Below are positions 1-6,060 of a stretch of 9,708 nt of DNA, one piece after another. The stretch lies in contig JAEZIA010000438.1 in the NCBI GenBank assembly GCA_023416315.1, forward strand, positions 1 through 9,708. The letters are read 5' to 3'. Position 1 is the first letter of the stretch. Each line of letters starts with the position of its first letter. The stretch is from Actinomycetes bacterium. GTDB lineage: Bacteria > Actinomycetota > Actinomycetes > Mycobacteriales > Mycobacteriaceae. The notes under the pieces were generated by a model. It made no database searches, was not told the DNA's origin, and was given only the letters and a program-made list of their open reading frames with translations. The position numbers and the translations under genes are program-made.

Positions 1-1179
1 CGCGATGACCGCAATGATCGTGCCGAACAGTCCCAGTGAGGCGATGGGACCCCACAACAGACCCCCCACCACCGCGGCAACGGACCCGATACCGAACATC
101 AAATAGATGGCCGCCACCGGTGACCGCCACCTACGGTGAGTTCTGGCGAATATCTTCGGGATGGTCCCAGCATGGGCCATGGCCCAGATGTGCCGAGTGC
201 CACCGAGGGAGGCGCCGTTGGCGCACGCGATCGAGCTGTTCAACAGTGCGAGCAGCAAGACTATCCATCCTGCCCCCCAAAGCCTTTTGGCCATCCCGAT
301 CCAGCCGTCGCCTTGGTTGTAGGTCATGAAGTCGAAGAGCTGATCGGCGCCGAAGTACGTGGTGGCTGCATAGCTGCCGATGATGTAGAAGACGCCGACG
401 ATCACCGCCGACCAAACGATCGCCCTGGGGATGTTGCGTTTCGGGTTCTTCGTTTCCGCCGCCAGCGGCGCACCGGCCTCGAACCCGATGAACGCCAGGA
501 AGCCGTAGACCGAGCCGGCTATCACACCCGACATGCCGCCGAAACCTTCAGCGTTGGCATGCACGGTGGTGAAGACCGTCGCGGAGTTGTTGCTACCCGA
601 GGCGAAAATCATATGCACACTCATCACGAGCAGCACCAGGATCTCCAGGGAGCCCAGAATCACACCGGCCTTCGTGCTGAACGCGGCACCGAAGTAGTTG
701 AGTGCACCGGAGAACAGCAGGCAGGCCAATCCCGCGACGATCCACGTCGCCTTGTATGCCGTTCCGCCCTCGGGAAACAGCGCTGCGGCAACCAGATTCC
801 CGAATACCAGCATCAAATACGGCAGCGCCGCAAGATAGAACATCGGCGCGCAGAAGGCAACGACGAAGCCCAGTGCGGGGTGAAACGCACGACCCACAAA
901 TGAACCGAGACCGCCCGCGGTGGAGATGTGCTTGGCCATTTGGGCGATTCCGACCGCAACGAGCACGCAGCCAACCGTTGCGCCGATGACGGCCAGCGGC
1001 AGCGCCCCACCGGAAAACAGCGACCCGGTCATGATCGCGTACGCCAAGCCGGCGCCGGGCGCCATCGTCGCGATCGACACGAACAGCACGCCGGGCAACG
1101 TGATGCTGCCCTTGGCCAGTCGCTGTTCGCCCTCACCGGCATCGATCGGTGCGTCGACGGGTTCAGATGTAGTTGTCAT
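1..1179 (-). CDS. APC-family amino acid/polyamine permease (C-terminus cut by window edge)
   Basis: An inner-membrane secondary transporter of the APC superfamily, probably importing an amino acid or amine; the substrate cannot be read from sequence. The frame is open for 393 codons and runs off base 1, so roughly the last 50-100 residues are missing. About ten hydrophobic segments can be seen (near residues 27-50, 54-77, 101-133, 144-160, 172-192, 217-238, 254-274, 297-325, 355-375 and 377-393). The first carries a helix-breaking APGAG stretch (residues 40-44), usual for APC helix 1. The segment around residues 226-254 (FLAFIGFE, then TKNPKRNIPRAI) matches the conserved APC helix 6/loop pattern of aromatic-rich helix, E-x-x-NPxRxxPRA. 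Two ATGs lie at 1185 and 1179. I chose 1179 because AGGAGA at 1187-1192 is 7 nt away from it but almost touches the 1185 ATG. No frameshift was seen. Confidence 0.9.
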   Translation of the reverse strand, partial: MTTTSEPVDAPIDAGEGEQRLAKGSITLPGVLFVSIATMAPGAGLAYAIMTGSLFSGGALPLAVIGATVGCVLVAVGIAQMAKHISTAGGLGSFVGRAFHPALGFVVAFCAPMFYLAALPYLMLVFGNLVAAALFPEGGTAYKATWIVAGLACLLFSGALNYFGAAFSTKAGVILGSLEILVLLVMSVHMIFASGSNNSATVFTTVHANAEGFGGMSGVIAGSVYGFLAFIGFEAGAPLAAETKNPKRNIPRAIVWSAVIVGVFYIIGSYAATTYFGADQLFDFMTYNQGDGWIGMAKRLWGAGWIVLLLALLNSSIACANGASLGGTRHIWAMAHAGTIPKIFARTHRRWRSPVAAIYLMFGIGSVAAVVGGLLWGPIASLGLFGTIIAVIA

Positions 1180-1186
1180 AGACATA

Positions 1187-1192
1187 TCTCCT
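1187..1192 (-). promoter_or_regulatory. Ribosome binding site that decides the permease start
   Basis: On the minus strand the sequence is AGGAGA, followed 7 nt later by ATG at 1179. The other in-frame ATG at 1185 lies only one base beyond the motif, too close for initiation, so MTTTSEPVDA is the preferred N-terminus. Confidence 0.7.
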
Positions 1193-1415
1193 GGTGTCGG
1201 CGCGGCGCCGGCGCTTGGGGGCTGACGAAAGAGTTGGTCGAACAGCACGCCACAATGCGCGCAACGAGGCGGTCGGTGTCGGGCCGACTGACCGCTTTCC
1301 GAGTGCCGTTGTGGACAGGGGACTCGCACACAAAGTGAATAAGTTTCATGTTGCTCGGCCGGATCTGGCGAGTAACAAGCTGATTTCTTTTCTTACCGCG
1401 ACTCATCCGAGGAAG

Positions 1416-1436
1416 GCTGGCCCCCGTGGGGCCGGC
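1416..1436. terminator. Strong GC hairpin, putative terminator stem
   Basis: A nine-pair stem (one G-U pair) with a three-base loop: GCTGGCCCC, CGT, GGGGCCGGC on the plus strand. It lies 33 bases past the stop codon of the minus-strand NmrA-like gene. No T-run follows on either strand, which is common for mycobacterial terminators but leaves the role uncertain. Confidence 0.45.
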
Positions 1437-1460
1437 ACACGTCGGCAGCTACAGAACCTG

Positions 1461-1485
1461 CCCCTAAGTCAGTTTGACTCAGGGG
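1461..1485. terminator. Hairpin overlapping the NmrA-like stop codon
   Basis: CCCCT at 1461-1465 pairs with AGGGG at 1481-1485. After one A-C mismatch, AGTCA at 1467-1471 pairs with TGACT at 1475-1479 around a GTT loop. The stem contains the TGA stop (1469-1471) of the minus-strand gene, so the last codons of that gene form part of it. With the hairpin at 1416-1436 it makes a tandem pair. There is no T-tail; on the plus strand only CTTTG follows. Confidence 0.4.
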
Positions 1486-2444
1486 CTTTGATCTCTGCGC
1501 GGGCGAGCCACTCCCGAAATGACTGCAGTGCCGGATTGAGATCGCGCACGGCGGCCAGGTCCCGGTCGCGGGTGAACCGCGCCGAGTTCTGCGCGTAGTA
1601 CTGAAACATATTGCCCATCTCGACGGCCGCGGGAAAGCCCTGCGCGCGGAAGTCGTCCCAGCTCGTCGGCCGATAGGTGACCGGTTCACCGAGGGCGTCG
1701 CTGAACGCCGCCGCGTACTGGTCGCCGGTCAGGTGGTCGCCGGCGATGCTCACCGTCTGGCCGATGAACTGCGCGCCGCGCTTGAAGATGCCCAGCGCGG
1801 TTTTCCCGATGTCGGCGACGGCAATGCCGGACAGCGGTTGGTCGGCCATCGGCACCGTGAGCACCAGAGCGCCGTCGTCGGCCCGTGTCGGGCCGAGGCC
1901 ACCGGCAAAACCCTCGAAGAAGAACGTGGTGCGCAAAAACGTCGTCGGAACGTCGTACTCGCGGAACAGTGCATCCGCCTCCGCTTTGGCGTCGAAGTGT
2001 GGCACCTTGTATCGGCCGTCGACGGTGGGCACGCTGTCGTCGGCGCCCAGGACCTCGCGGGTGTCCTCGAGCGTCGACCACACGACATGGCCTACGCCGG
2101 CCTGCTTGGCGGCCAACGCGGCGTTGTCCGCCTGCGCGAGTTCCATTTCGGCCCTGGTTCGTTGGGCTTCATCGTGCGCGCTGCGCTCGGCCCAGTAGTT
2201 CGTGACCACGAACGCGCCGTCGGCACCGTCGAACGCGCTGCGCACGCTCGCGCCGTCGTCAAGATCGGCTTCGACGATCTCAGCGCCCGCGGTGGCAAGG
2301 TCGCGCGCCGCCGCGGACTGCGCGCTGCGGGTCAGGACCGCGCACCCGGAATTCGCGTGCCGGGTCCTCGAGGATGGCGCGCACCAGGCCACCGCCCTGC
2401 GAACCCGTGCCCCCCACTACGGCGATCAGTTTCTTGTCGGACAT
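1469..2444 (-). pseudogene. NmrA/HSCARG-like NAD(P)-binding protein, broken by a frameshift
   Basis: An NmrA-family member, an atypical short-chain dehydrogenase fold used as an NAD(P)H redox sensor or reductase. The true 5' end is ATG at 2444 (MSDKKLIAVV), with GGGGAG five bases upstream and the Rossmann motif GGTGSQGGG at residues 11-19. After EFRVR (residue 35) that frame runs into unrelated residues and stops at 2280-2282. The rest of the family resumes one base out of frame as VLTRSAQSAAARDL, with TNYW at about 81-84, and continues to the stop at 1469-1471. Removing one G at 2338-2339 gives a continuous 324-residue protein with a family-typical RVRVLTR junction, so a one-base insertion is the simplest reading. 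The downstream frame has a GTG at 2392, but starting there would lose the nucleotide-binding loop. It lies 35 bp after the MDR gene, so probably in the same transcript. A sequencing error is possible. Confidence 0.85.
2336..2342 (-). other. Frameshift point in the NmrA-like gene
   Basis: On the minus strand the bases read CGCGGTC. The upstream frame reads CGC GGT C; the downstream family frame needs GTC as a codon, leaving one G extra. Human HSCARG (NMRAL1), recalled from memory, has a KVRVVTRN stretch here that aligns directly with RVRVLTRS once a single G is dropped. Confidence 0.75.
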
Positions 2445-2479
2445 GTTGTCTCCCCTCGTTTCTGTGCTGTCACTACTGG

Positions 2480-3424
2480 TTATCGGTCGGCGGGCATAAG
2501 GATCGTCTTGCCGTGCAGGCGGCCCGCGTCGGAGTCCTCATGCACCGCCGCGGATTCGGCGAGCGGGCGGCGATTGACGACCTCGATGCGAAGCTGTCCG
2601 TCGTCGACCCGGCGCACCAGCCCCGCGAGTTGACCGGCATCGCTGCGCACGAACACCCGCTGCGTGCGGACACCGCGCTGCGGGTTCGCCGGCCCGGACG
2701 CCATGGTGCCCACATGGATTCCGCCGTCGGCGACCAGGCCGATCAGTGCGTCGGTCTGCTCGTCTGTGGTGGGAATCAGGTTCAGCACGACGTCAAAGGG
2801 TGCACCCTCGACGGCGATCGGGGTGTGCGTGTAGTCGATGTAACCGACGATGCGGTCGGCACCGTACGTGCGCAGCCGGTCGGCGTCGCGCTCCCTGGCG
2901 GTCGCGGTGACGACGGCACCCGCCTGCTTGGCCAACTGGATCGCGTATCCGCCCACCGCACCGGAGGCGCCGTTGATGAACACCGATTGCCCTGCAGTGA
3001 GGCCGGCGATCTCGAACAGGGCCTGCCACGCGGTCAATCCGGCCTCGGGCAGCGCCGCGGCATCGGCAAGGCCGACCGACGTGGGGGCGGCGGCAAGTGA
3101 ATCGGCGTGGGCGATCGCATACTCCGCGGCAGCGCCGTCCGCGTCGAGCGGAAGGAACGCCACGACGGTGTCACCGACGTTCCAGCCCCGCACGCCGTCC
3201 CCGATCTCGGCGATGGTTCCGGCCACGTCCACGCCGGGGATGTGCGGGAAGCTGATCGTGTACACCTGTGCCAGATACCCGCCGCGGATTCCGGCGTCTA
3301 CCGGGTTGAACGAGGTGGCGGCCACCTTGATCAGCACCTGCCCGGCACTTGGGACCGGTCGCGGCGCGTCCTCGTAGACGAGGACTTCGCTGCCGCCATA
3401 GCGGTGATACCGAACTGCCTTCAT
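2480..3424 (-). CDS. Zinc-free MDR-family NADPH:quinone oxidoreductase-like protein
   Basis: A 314-residue cytosolic medium-chain dehydrogenase/reductase of the quinone reductase/zeta-crystallin type, expected to use NADPH to reduce quinones, enones or similar electrophiles. The GroES-like N-terminal domain starts MKAVRYHRYG and has NPVDAGIR (40-47) and HIPGVDVAG (61-69). The Rossmann domain has the loop NGASGAVGGYAIQLAK (151-166). The structural-zinc cysteine cluster and the catalytic Cys/His zinc ligands of alcohol dehydrogenases are absent, and the protein has no cysteine at all. The ATG at 3424 has AGGAGG at 3429-3434, four bases upstream. It is divergent from the MarR gene, and an 18-bp dyad (3442-3459) lies just upstream of the ribosome binding site, so it is probably a target of that regulator. 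The NmrA-like gene follows after 35 bp. The physiological substrate is unknown. Confidence 0.9.
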   Translation of the reverse strand: MKAVRYHRYGGSEVLVYEDAPRPVPSAGQVLIKVAATSFNPVDAGIRGGYLAQVYTISFPHIPGVDVAGTIAEIGDGVRGWNVGDTVVAFLPLDADGAAAEYAIAHADSLAAAPTSVGLADAAALPEAGLTAWQALFEIAGLTAGQSVFINGASGAVGGYAIQLAKQAGAVVTATARERDADRLRTYGADRIVGYIDYTHTPIAVEGAPFDVVLNLIPTTDEQTDALIGLVADGGIHVGTMASGPANPQRGVRTQRVFVRSDAGQLAGLVRRVDDGQLRIEVVNRRPLAESAAVHEDSDAGRLHGKTILMPADR

Positions 3425-3441
3425 GATTCCTCCTCGGAGAT

Positions 3442-3459
3442 TGCTTCGAAATTGAAGCA
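3442..3459. promoter_or_regulatory. Operator-like dyad upstream of the MDR gene
   Basis: TGCTTCGAAATTGAAGCA has six-base arms TGCTTC and GAAGCA around a six-base centre. It starts 18 bases upstream of the MDR start codon and about 8 bases before its Shine-Dalgarno sequence. A bound regulator here would block elongation or early initiation rather than the -35 region. Confidence 0.65.
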
Positions 3460-3482
3460 GTTACCTGAGGCGTTAACCGCTA

Positions 3483-3495
3483 CGAAGTCGAAGCA
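3483..3495. promoter_or_regulatory. Secondary operator-like half-sites
   Basis: CGAAGTCGAAGCA carries CGAAG twice with a six-base period. Its right half, TCGAAGCA, is identical to the right half of the palindrome at 3570-3583 plus two bases. The left half is not inverted, so this may be a weaker or half-site. Confidence 0.45.
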
Positions 3496-3563
3496 ATTCC
3501 CCGGTCGCCGTGATGGTCATCACAGCACGGTTATCCGGCCAGGTTACGGCTGGCATCGACTGC

Positions 3564-3592
3564 GCGACACTTCGATATCGAAGCACTACGCT
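3564..3592 (+). promoter_or_regulatory. Putative promoter of the MarR gene (leaderless transcript)
   Basis: TACGCT at 3587-3592 fits the mycobacterial -10 pattern TANNNT. GCGACA at 3564-3569 matches four of six bases of TTGACA with a 17-bp spacer. Transcription would start about seven bases after the -10, at or next to the A of the ATG at 3600. No Shine-Dalgarno sequence precedes that ATG, as expected for a leaderless mRNA, which is common in mycobacteria. Confidence 0.5.
3570..3583. promoter_or_regulatory. Perfect palindrome upstream of the MarR gene, probable autoregulatory operator
   Basis: CTTCGATATCGAAG is a perfect 14-bp palindrome. It lies in the 17-bp spacer between a GCGACA hexamer (3564-3569) and a TACGCT hexamer (3587-3592), where a bound dimer would exclude RNA polymerase. 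Confidence 0.7.
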
Positions 3593-3599
3593 GGCCCGC

Positions 3600-4091
3600 A
3601 TGCCGGATGCGCTCAATCCTGGTCAGCTGCGGGCCTACTTCGCGTTGATGGAAGTGGTCAGCCTCTTGCAGTACGCGGTGCGGCAGCAGTTGCAGGACGA
3701 CGGGGGGCTCAGTTACGTGCAGTTCGAGATTCTGGCGAAACTCGCCGATGCGGATCGGCCGTTGACGATGACGGATCTGGCCGACGGCGTGGTCTACAGC
3801 CGCTCCGGACTCACCCACCAGGCCGGGCTGCTGGAGAAAGAGGGTCTCATCACTCGGACCCCGTCGTCAGTGGACCAGCGCGCCACGGTCGTCGACATCA
3901 CCGACGCCGGTCGCGCCCGCGTCGCGGAGGTCTTGCCCGGTCATGTCCAGGTGGTGCGGCAGCTGTTGTTCGACTCGCTCAAACCGAGTGACGTGCGCAC
4001 GCTCGGAGACATCATGGAGAACGCCCGCGACCACATGCGTTCTCTGCCCCCGCGTTCGGCCGCGCCGCGCAAGCGCCGCACGACCGTATGA
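3600..4091 (+). CDS. MarR-family transcriptional regulator
   Basis: A 163-residue winged-helix DNA-binding protein, expected to act as a ligand-responsive dimeric repressor. The helix-turn-helix spans about residues 55-82 (LTMTDLADGVVYSRSGLTHQ), with the recognition helix near 66-80. The wing carries the family's D-x-R motif in SSVDQRA (89-95). N- and C-terminal helices (about 8-32 and 108-148) form the dimer interface in this family. The tail is basic (PRKRR). There is no cysteine, so sensing by thiol oxidation as in OhrR is unlikely and small-molecule binding more likely. I start it at ATG 3600; the earlier in-frame ATG at 3510 would make the protein read through the promoter and palindrome. 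It is divergent from the MDR-NmrA pair, its probable targets, and converges with the small membrane protein gene 6 bp away. Confidence 0.9.
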   Translation: MPDALNPGQLRAYFALMEVVSLLQYAVRQQLQDDGGLSYVQFEILAKLADADRPLTMTDLADGVVYSRSGLTHQAGLLEKEGLITRTPSSVDQRATVVDITDAGRARVAEVLPGHVQVVRQLLFDSLKPSDVRTLGDIMENARDHMRSLPPRSAAPRKRRTTV

Positions 4092-4097
4092 GAACAA

Positions 4098-4439
4098 TTA
4101 CGCGGTGGAACCCGTACGGTCACCGCGCAACTCGAGGATGAACGCCACGATCACCGCTGCCGCGGTACCGAGACCGCTCAGCGCGAGCACGTACCAGAAC
4201 ACACCGCTGTAGGACGCGATCACCAACAGGACCAGCGACGTCAGCACCGCCAGCGTGGCCTTCCAGCTGAAGCCGGGGACCAGCGCAACTTCGGATGCGT
4301 CGAGCTCTTCGTCGAACGCGTCGATCCCCGTGCCCGCGGCCAACTCTCGCCGGATTCGCAGGAAGCTCAGCGTGCCGACGACCAGATAGATGACGGCGAG
4401 GACCAAGCCGATGCCCGCACCGAGGTAAAAGAGTGTCAC
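4098..4439 (-). CDS. Small three-helix membrane protein, probable symporter partner
   Basis: A 113-residue integral membrane protein that I cannot place in a named family. Hydrophobic segments lie at about residues 4-26, 60-80 and 84-105. Between the first two is a charged loop (RIRRELAAGTGIDAFDEELD) with acidic residues. The start is GTG at 4439, with AAAGG eight bases upstream. It lies 27 bp behind the SSS symporter gene, in the last position of the operon. Several SSS transporters are encoded beside a small membrane protein, for example acetate permease ActP with YjcH and pantothenate permease PanF with YhdT. By that analogy it may be an accessory subunit, though no homology to those proteins is claimed. 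Confidence 0.75.
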   Translation of the reverse strand: MTLFYLGAGIGLVLAVIYLVVGTLSFLRIRRELAAGTGIDAFDEELDASEVALVPGFSWKATLAVLTSLVLLVIASYSGVFWYVLALSGLGTAAAVIVAFILELRGDRTGSTA

Positions 4440-4466
4440 GAAAGTGCCTTTCTGAACTGTCGGCTG

Positions 4467-5999
4467 TTACTGCTGGCCGGCGACAACGGGGTCACCGTGC
4501 TCAGCCTCTGGTGCGGCATCGCGTTCGAGCAGCGCGCCCTTGCGTTCGGCGAGGCTGTCAAAGTCGAAGCGGGTGTTGGAGCGCAAGCTCACGACGACCG
4601 AGACGAGCGCCGACGCCACAATCAGGCCGATGATCCCGAACAGCGGGCCGTAGGTGGGCCCGAGCGTTTCCCGCAGCGGCCCTCCGACGGCGATACCCGC
4701 GAGCACACCGGCGACATAACCGGCACCGGTCATCCGTGACCAGAAGATGCTGAGGGTCACCGGGATCAGCAGGCTGGTGCCGTAGAAGTACACCGTCGTC
4801 ACGAGATTGACGTAGTCGATGCCGGTCAGCACCACACCACCGGCGATGGCGGCGGCCACGATCATGCTGCCCTTGGTGATGGTGAGCAGCGTGCGCTCGG
4901 ACACCTTGGGCCAGTACCGGTGGACGATGTCGACCGCGACCAACGAGGTGACCCCCGAGAGCGCCCCGTCGATCGCCGCGAAGCACGCGTTGACGACGAC
5001 GAGCGTGTAGAGGGCGATGATGAACACCGGCAGACCGAGGCTGGCGATGACGTGCGGGCCGATCGCCCCCGCGCCCAGCGAACCCAGCTGTTCGGGCGTC
5101 ACACCGTAGGCGACACCGATGAAGCCGAGCAGCCCGAGTGCCAGCGGGATCGGGTAGAACCAGACGCCTGCCCACAGGAAGCTGCGGCCCAGATCCTTGG
5201 GCCGGATCGCCCAAACGCGTTGCCAGAAGGACTGATCGGCGATGACGTTGGTCAGCAACCCGAGCGCCAGGGCAAGGCCGAAGCTCGCGGCGGTAACCGG
5301 GTTGAAGGGGTCCAGATGCGTGTCACCCAGTGCCTCCACCTTGGTGAAGATCAGTTCGGCGCCACCGGCCTTGGCGAGGGCGAACAGTACGACCACCGAC
5401 GATCCGACACCGAGCAGCAGGGTGTTCAAGGTGCCGGTGACCGCGGAGGTGGTCAGGCCGCCGAAGTACGAGTACACGGTGACGACGACGATGCCGGTGA
5501 TGACGATGCCGACCGGGGTGAGTCCGAAGATCTTGTTCATCACCAGCACCAGCCCGGCGAGGTTGATCATGATGACGCCGAGCAGCGCACCGATCAGGAA
5601 GATCAACGTCGCCACACTGCTGATCCGGTTCTGAAACCGCGCGCGAATGAACTCAGCGAGCGTGTACCCGGACGGCATCTTCTGCCGCAGCTTCAACGCG
5701 AAGGGCACCATGATGATCACCGCGAGCCCGTTGGGCACGATGAACCAGACCAGGCCTGAGGTGCCCCAGGTATAGGCCTGAGCCGATGACAGCATCACCG
5801 CCATCGACCACGTCCACACCGAGATCAGCGACGCCACCCCGAATCCGAAGCCGAGCAGCCGGCCGGAGATCACGAAGTTGTGTGTCGTCTTGACGGCGCC
5901 CTTGACCGCGAGGGCGATCAGCAGCAGGACTATGCCCGGACCGAACAGCAGTGCATATCCCAATGTGCCTGACTGTTGGATGAATTCGAGGTTCGGCAC
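4467..5999 (-). CDS. Sodium:solute symporter (SSS) family transporter
   Basis: A 510-residue inner-membrane secondary transporter with about 13 hydrophobic helices. SSS landmarks are SGYTLAEFIRARF (110-122), the family signature region VYSYFGGLTTSAVTGTLNT (175-193) and ADQSFWQRVWAIR (254-266). The helix corresponding to the PutP Na2-site helix reads NACFAAIDGALSGVTS (337-352); aligned by eye with PutP, the two Na+-ligand hydroxyl residues (Ser/Thr) are Ala341-Ala342 here. The cytoplasmic tail (about 473-510) is charged. The start is GTG at 5999, chosen because AGGAG at 6007-6011 is seven bases upstream and the hydrophobic core begins just after; upstream codons in this frame only shadow the monooxygenase gene. 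It is the third gene of a four-gene unit. The substrate is unknown; a small organic acid, amino-acid derivative or organosulfur compound would fit the neighbours. Confidence 0.9.
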   Translation of the reverse strand: MPNLEFIQQSGTLGYALLFGPGIVLLLIALAVKGAVKTTHNFVISGRLLGFGFGVASLISVWTWSMAVMLSSAQAYTWGTSGLVWFIVPNGLAVIIMVPFALKLRQKMPSGYTLAEFIRARFQNRISSVATLIFLIGALLGVIMINLAGLVLVMNKIFGLTPVGIVITGIVVVTVYSYFGGLTTSAVTGTLNTLLLGVGSSVVVLFALAKAGGAELIFTKVEALGDTHLDPFNPVTAASFGLALALGLLTNVIADQSFWQRVWAIRPKDLGRSFLWAGVWFYPIPLALGLLGFIGVAYGVTPEQLGSLGAGAIGPHVIASLGLPVFIIALYTLVVVNACFAAIDGALSGVTSLVAVDIVHRYWPKVSERTLLTITKGSMIVAAAIAGGVVLTGIDYVNLVTTVYFYGTSLLIPVTLSIFWSRMTGAGYVAGVLAGIAVGGPLRETLGPTYGPLFGIIGLIVASALVSVVVSLRSNTRFDFDSLAERKGALLERDAAPEAEHGDPVVAGQQ

Positions 6000-6005
6000 G
6001 GCCGG

Positions 6006-6012
6006 TCTCCTT
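6006..6012 (-). promoter_or_regulatory. Ribosome binding site that fixes the SSS start at GTG 5999
   Basis: AAGGAGA on the minus strand, with seven bases from AGGAG to the GTG. This is the best Shine-Dalgarno match in the four-gene unit, and it excludes the far longer open frame that extends up to 6323. Confidence 0.75.
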
Positions 6013-6060
6013 GGTTTGGGGGGTGAAGCGTGTCGGTTGTCGCGCGGGTGAAACGCGCTC

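Larger units (their letters stand above)
1186..1468. other. Non-coding gap between NmrA-like gene and permease
   Basis: No convincing gene was found in these 283 bases. A 76-codon minus-strand frame (1176-1406) resembles no family and overlaps the permease start. The left part must hold the permease promoter, but I could not pick out a convincing -35/-10 pair. A short AT-rich patch lies at about 1330-1395. The right part holds two hairpins, listed separately, which probably end transcription from the NmrA gene. Confidence 0.5.
3425..3599. promoter_or_regulatory. Divergent promoter region with three related operator-like elements
   Basis: These 175 bases separate the MDR gene (minus) from the MarR gene (plus). 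They contain three copies of a TTCGA/TCGAAG-type element: 3442-3459 (imperfect dyad), 3483-3495 (tandem half-sites) and 3570-3583 (perfect palindrome), the last two of which share TCGAAGCA. Divergent genes flanking such sites are the classic MarR arrangement, in which one regulator represses both its own gene and its neighbour. The role is inferred from context. Confidence 0.7.

Noticed and set aside
136..903. A 255-codon plus-strand frame
   Set aside because: It is antisense to the APC permease, whose own frame is continuous over 393 codons with clear membrane segments and family motifs.
1176..1406. A 76-codon minus-strand frame upstream of the permease
   Set aside because: No recognisable domain or supporting ribosome binding site, and it overlaps the permease start in another frame.
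1733..3100. A 455-codon open frame on the plus strand
   Set aside because: It is antisense to the NmrA-like and MDR genes, has no family features, and its open reading follows from GC-rich third positions on the other strand.
3510..3599. Upstream start of the MarR regulator
   Set aside because: It would translate through the palindrome and -10 element. MarR family similarity begins only after ATG 3600.
4920..5759. A 279-codon plus-strand frame rich in Asp, Arg and His
   Set aside because: It is the complement of the SSS symporter coding sequence. The odd composition is what reverse reading of membrane-protein codons gives.
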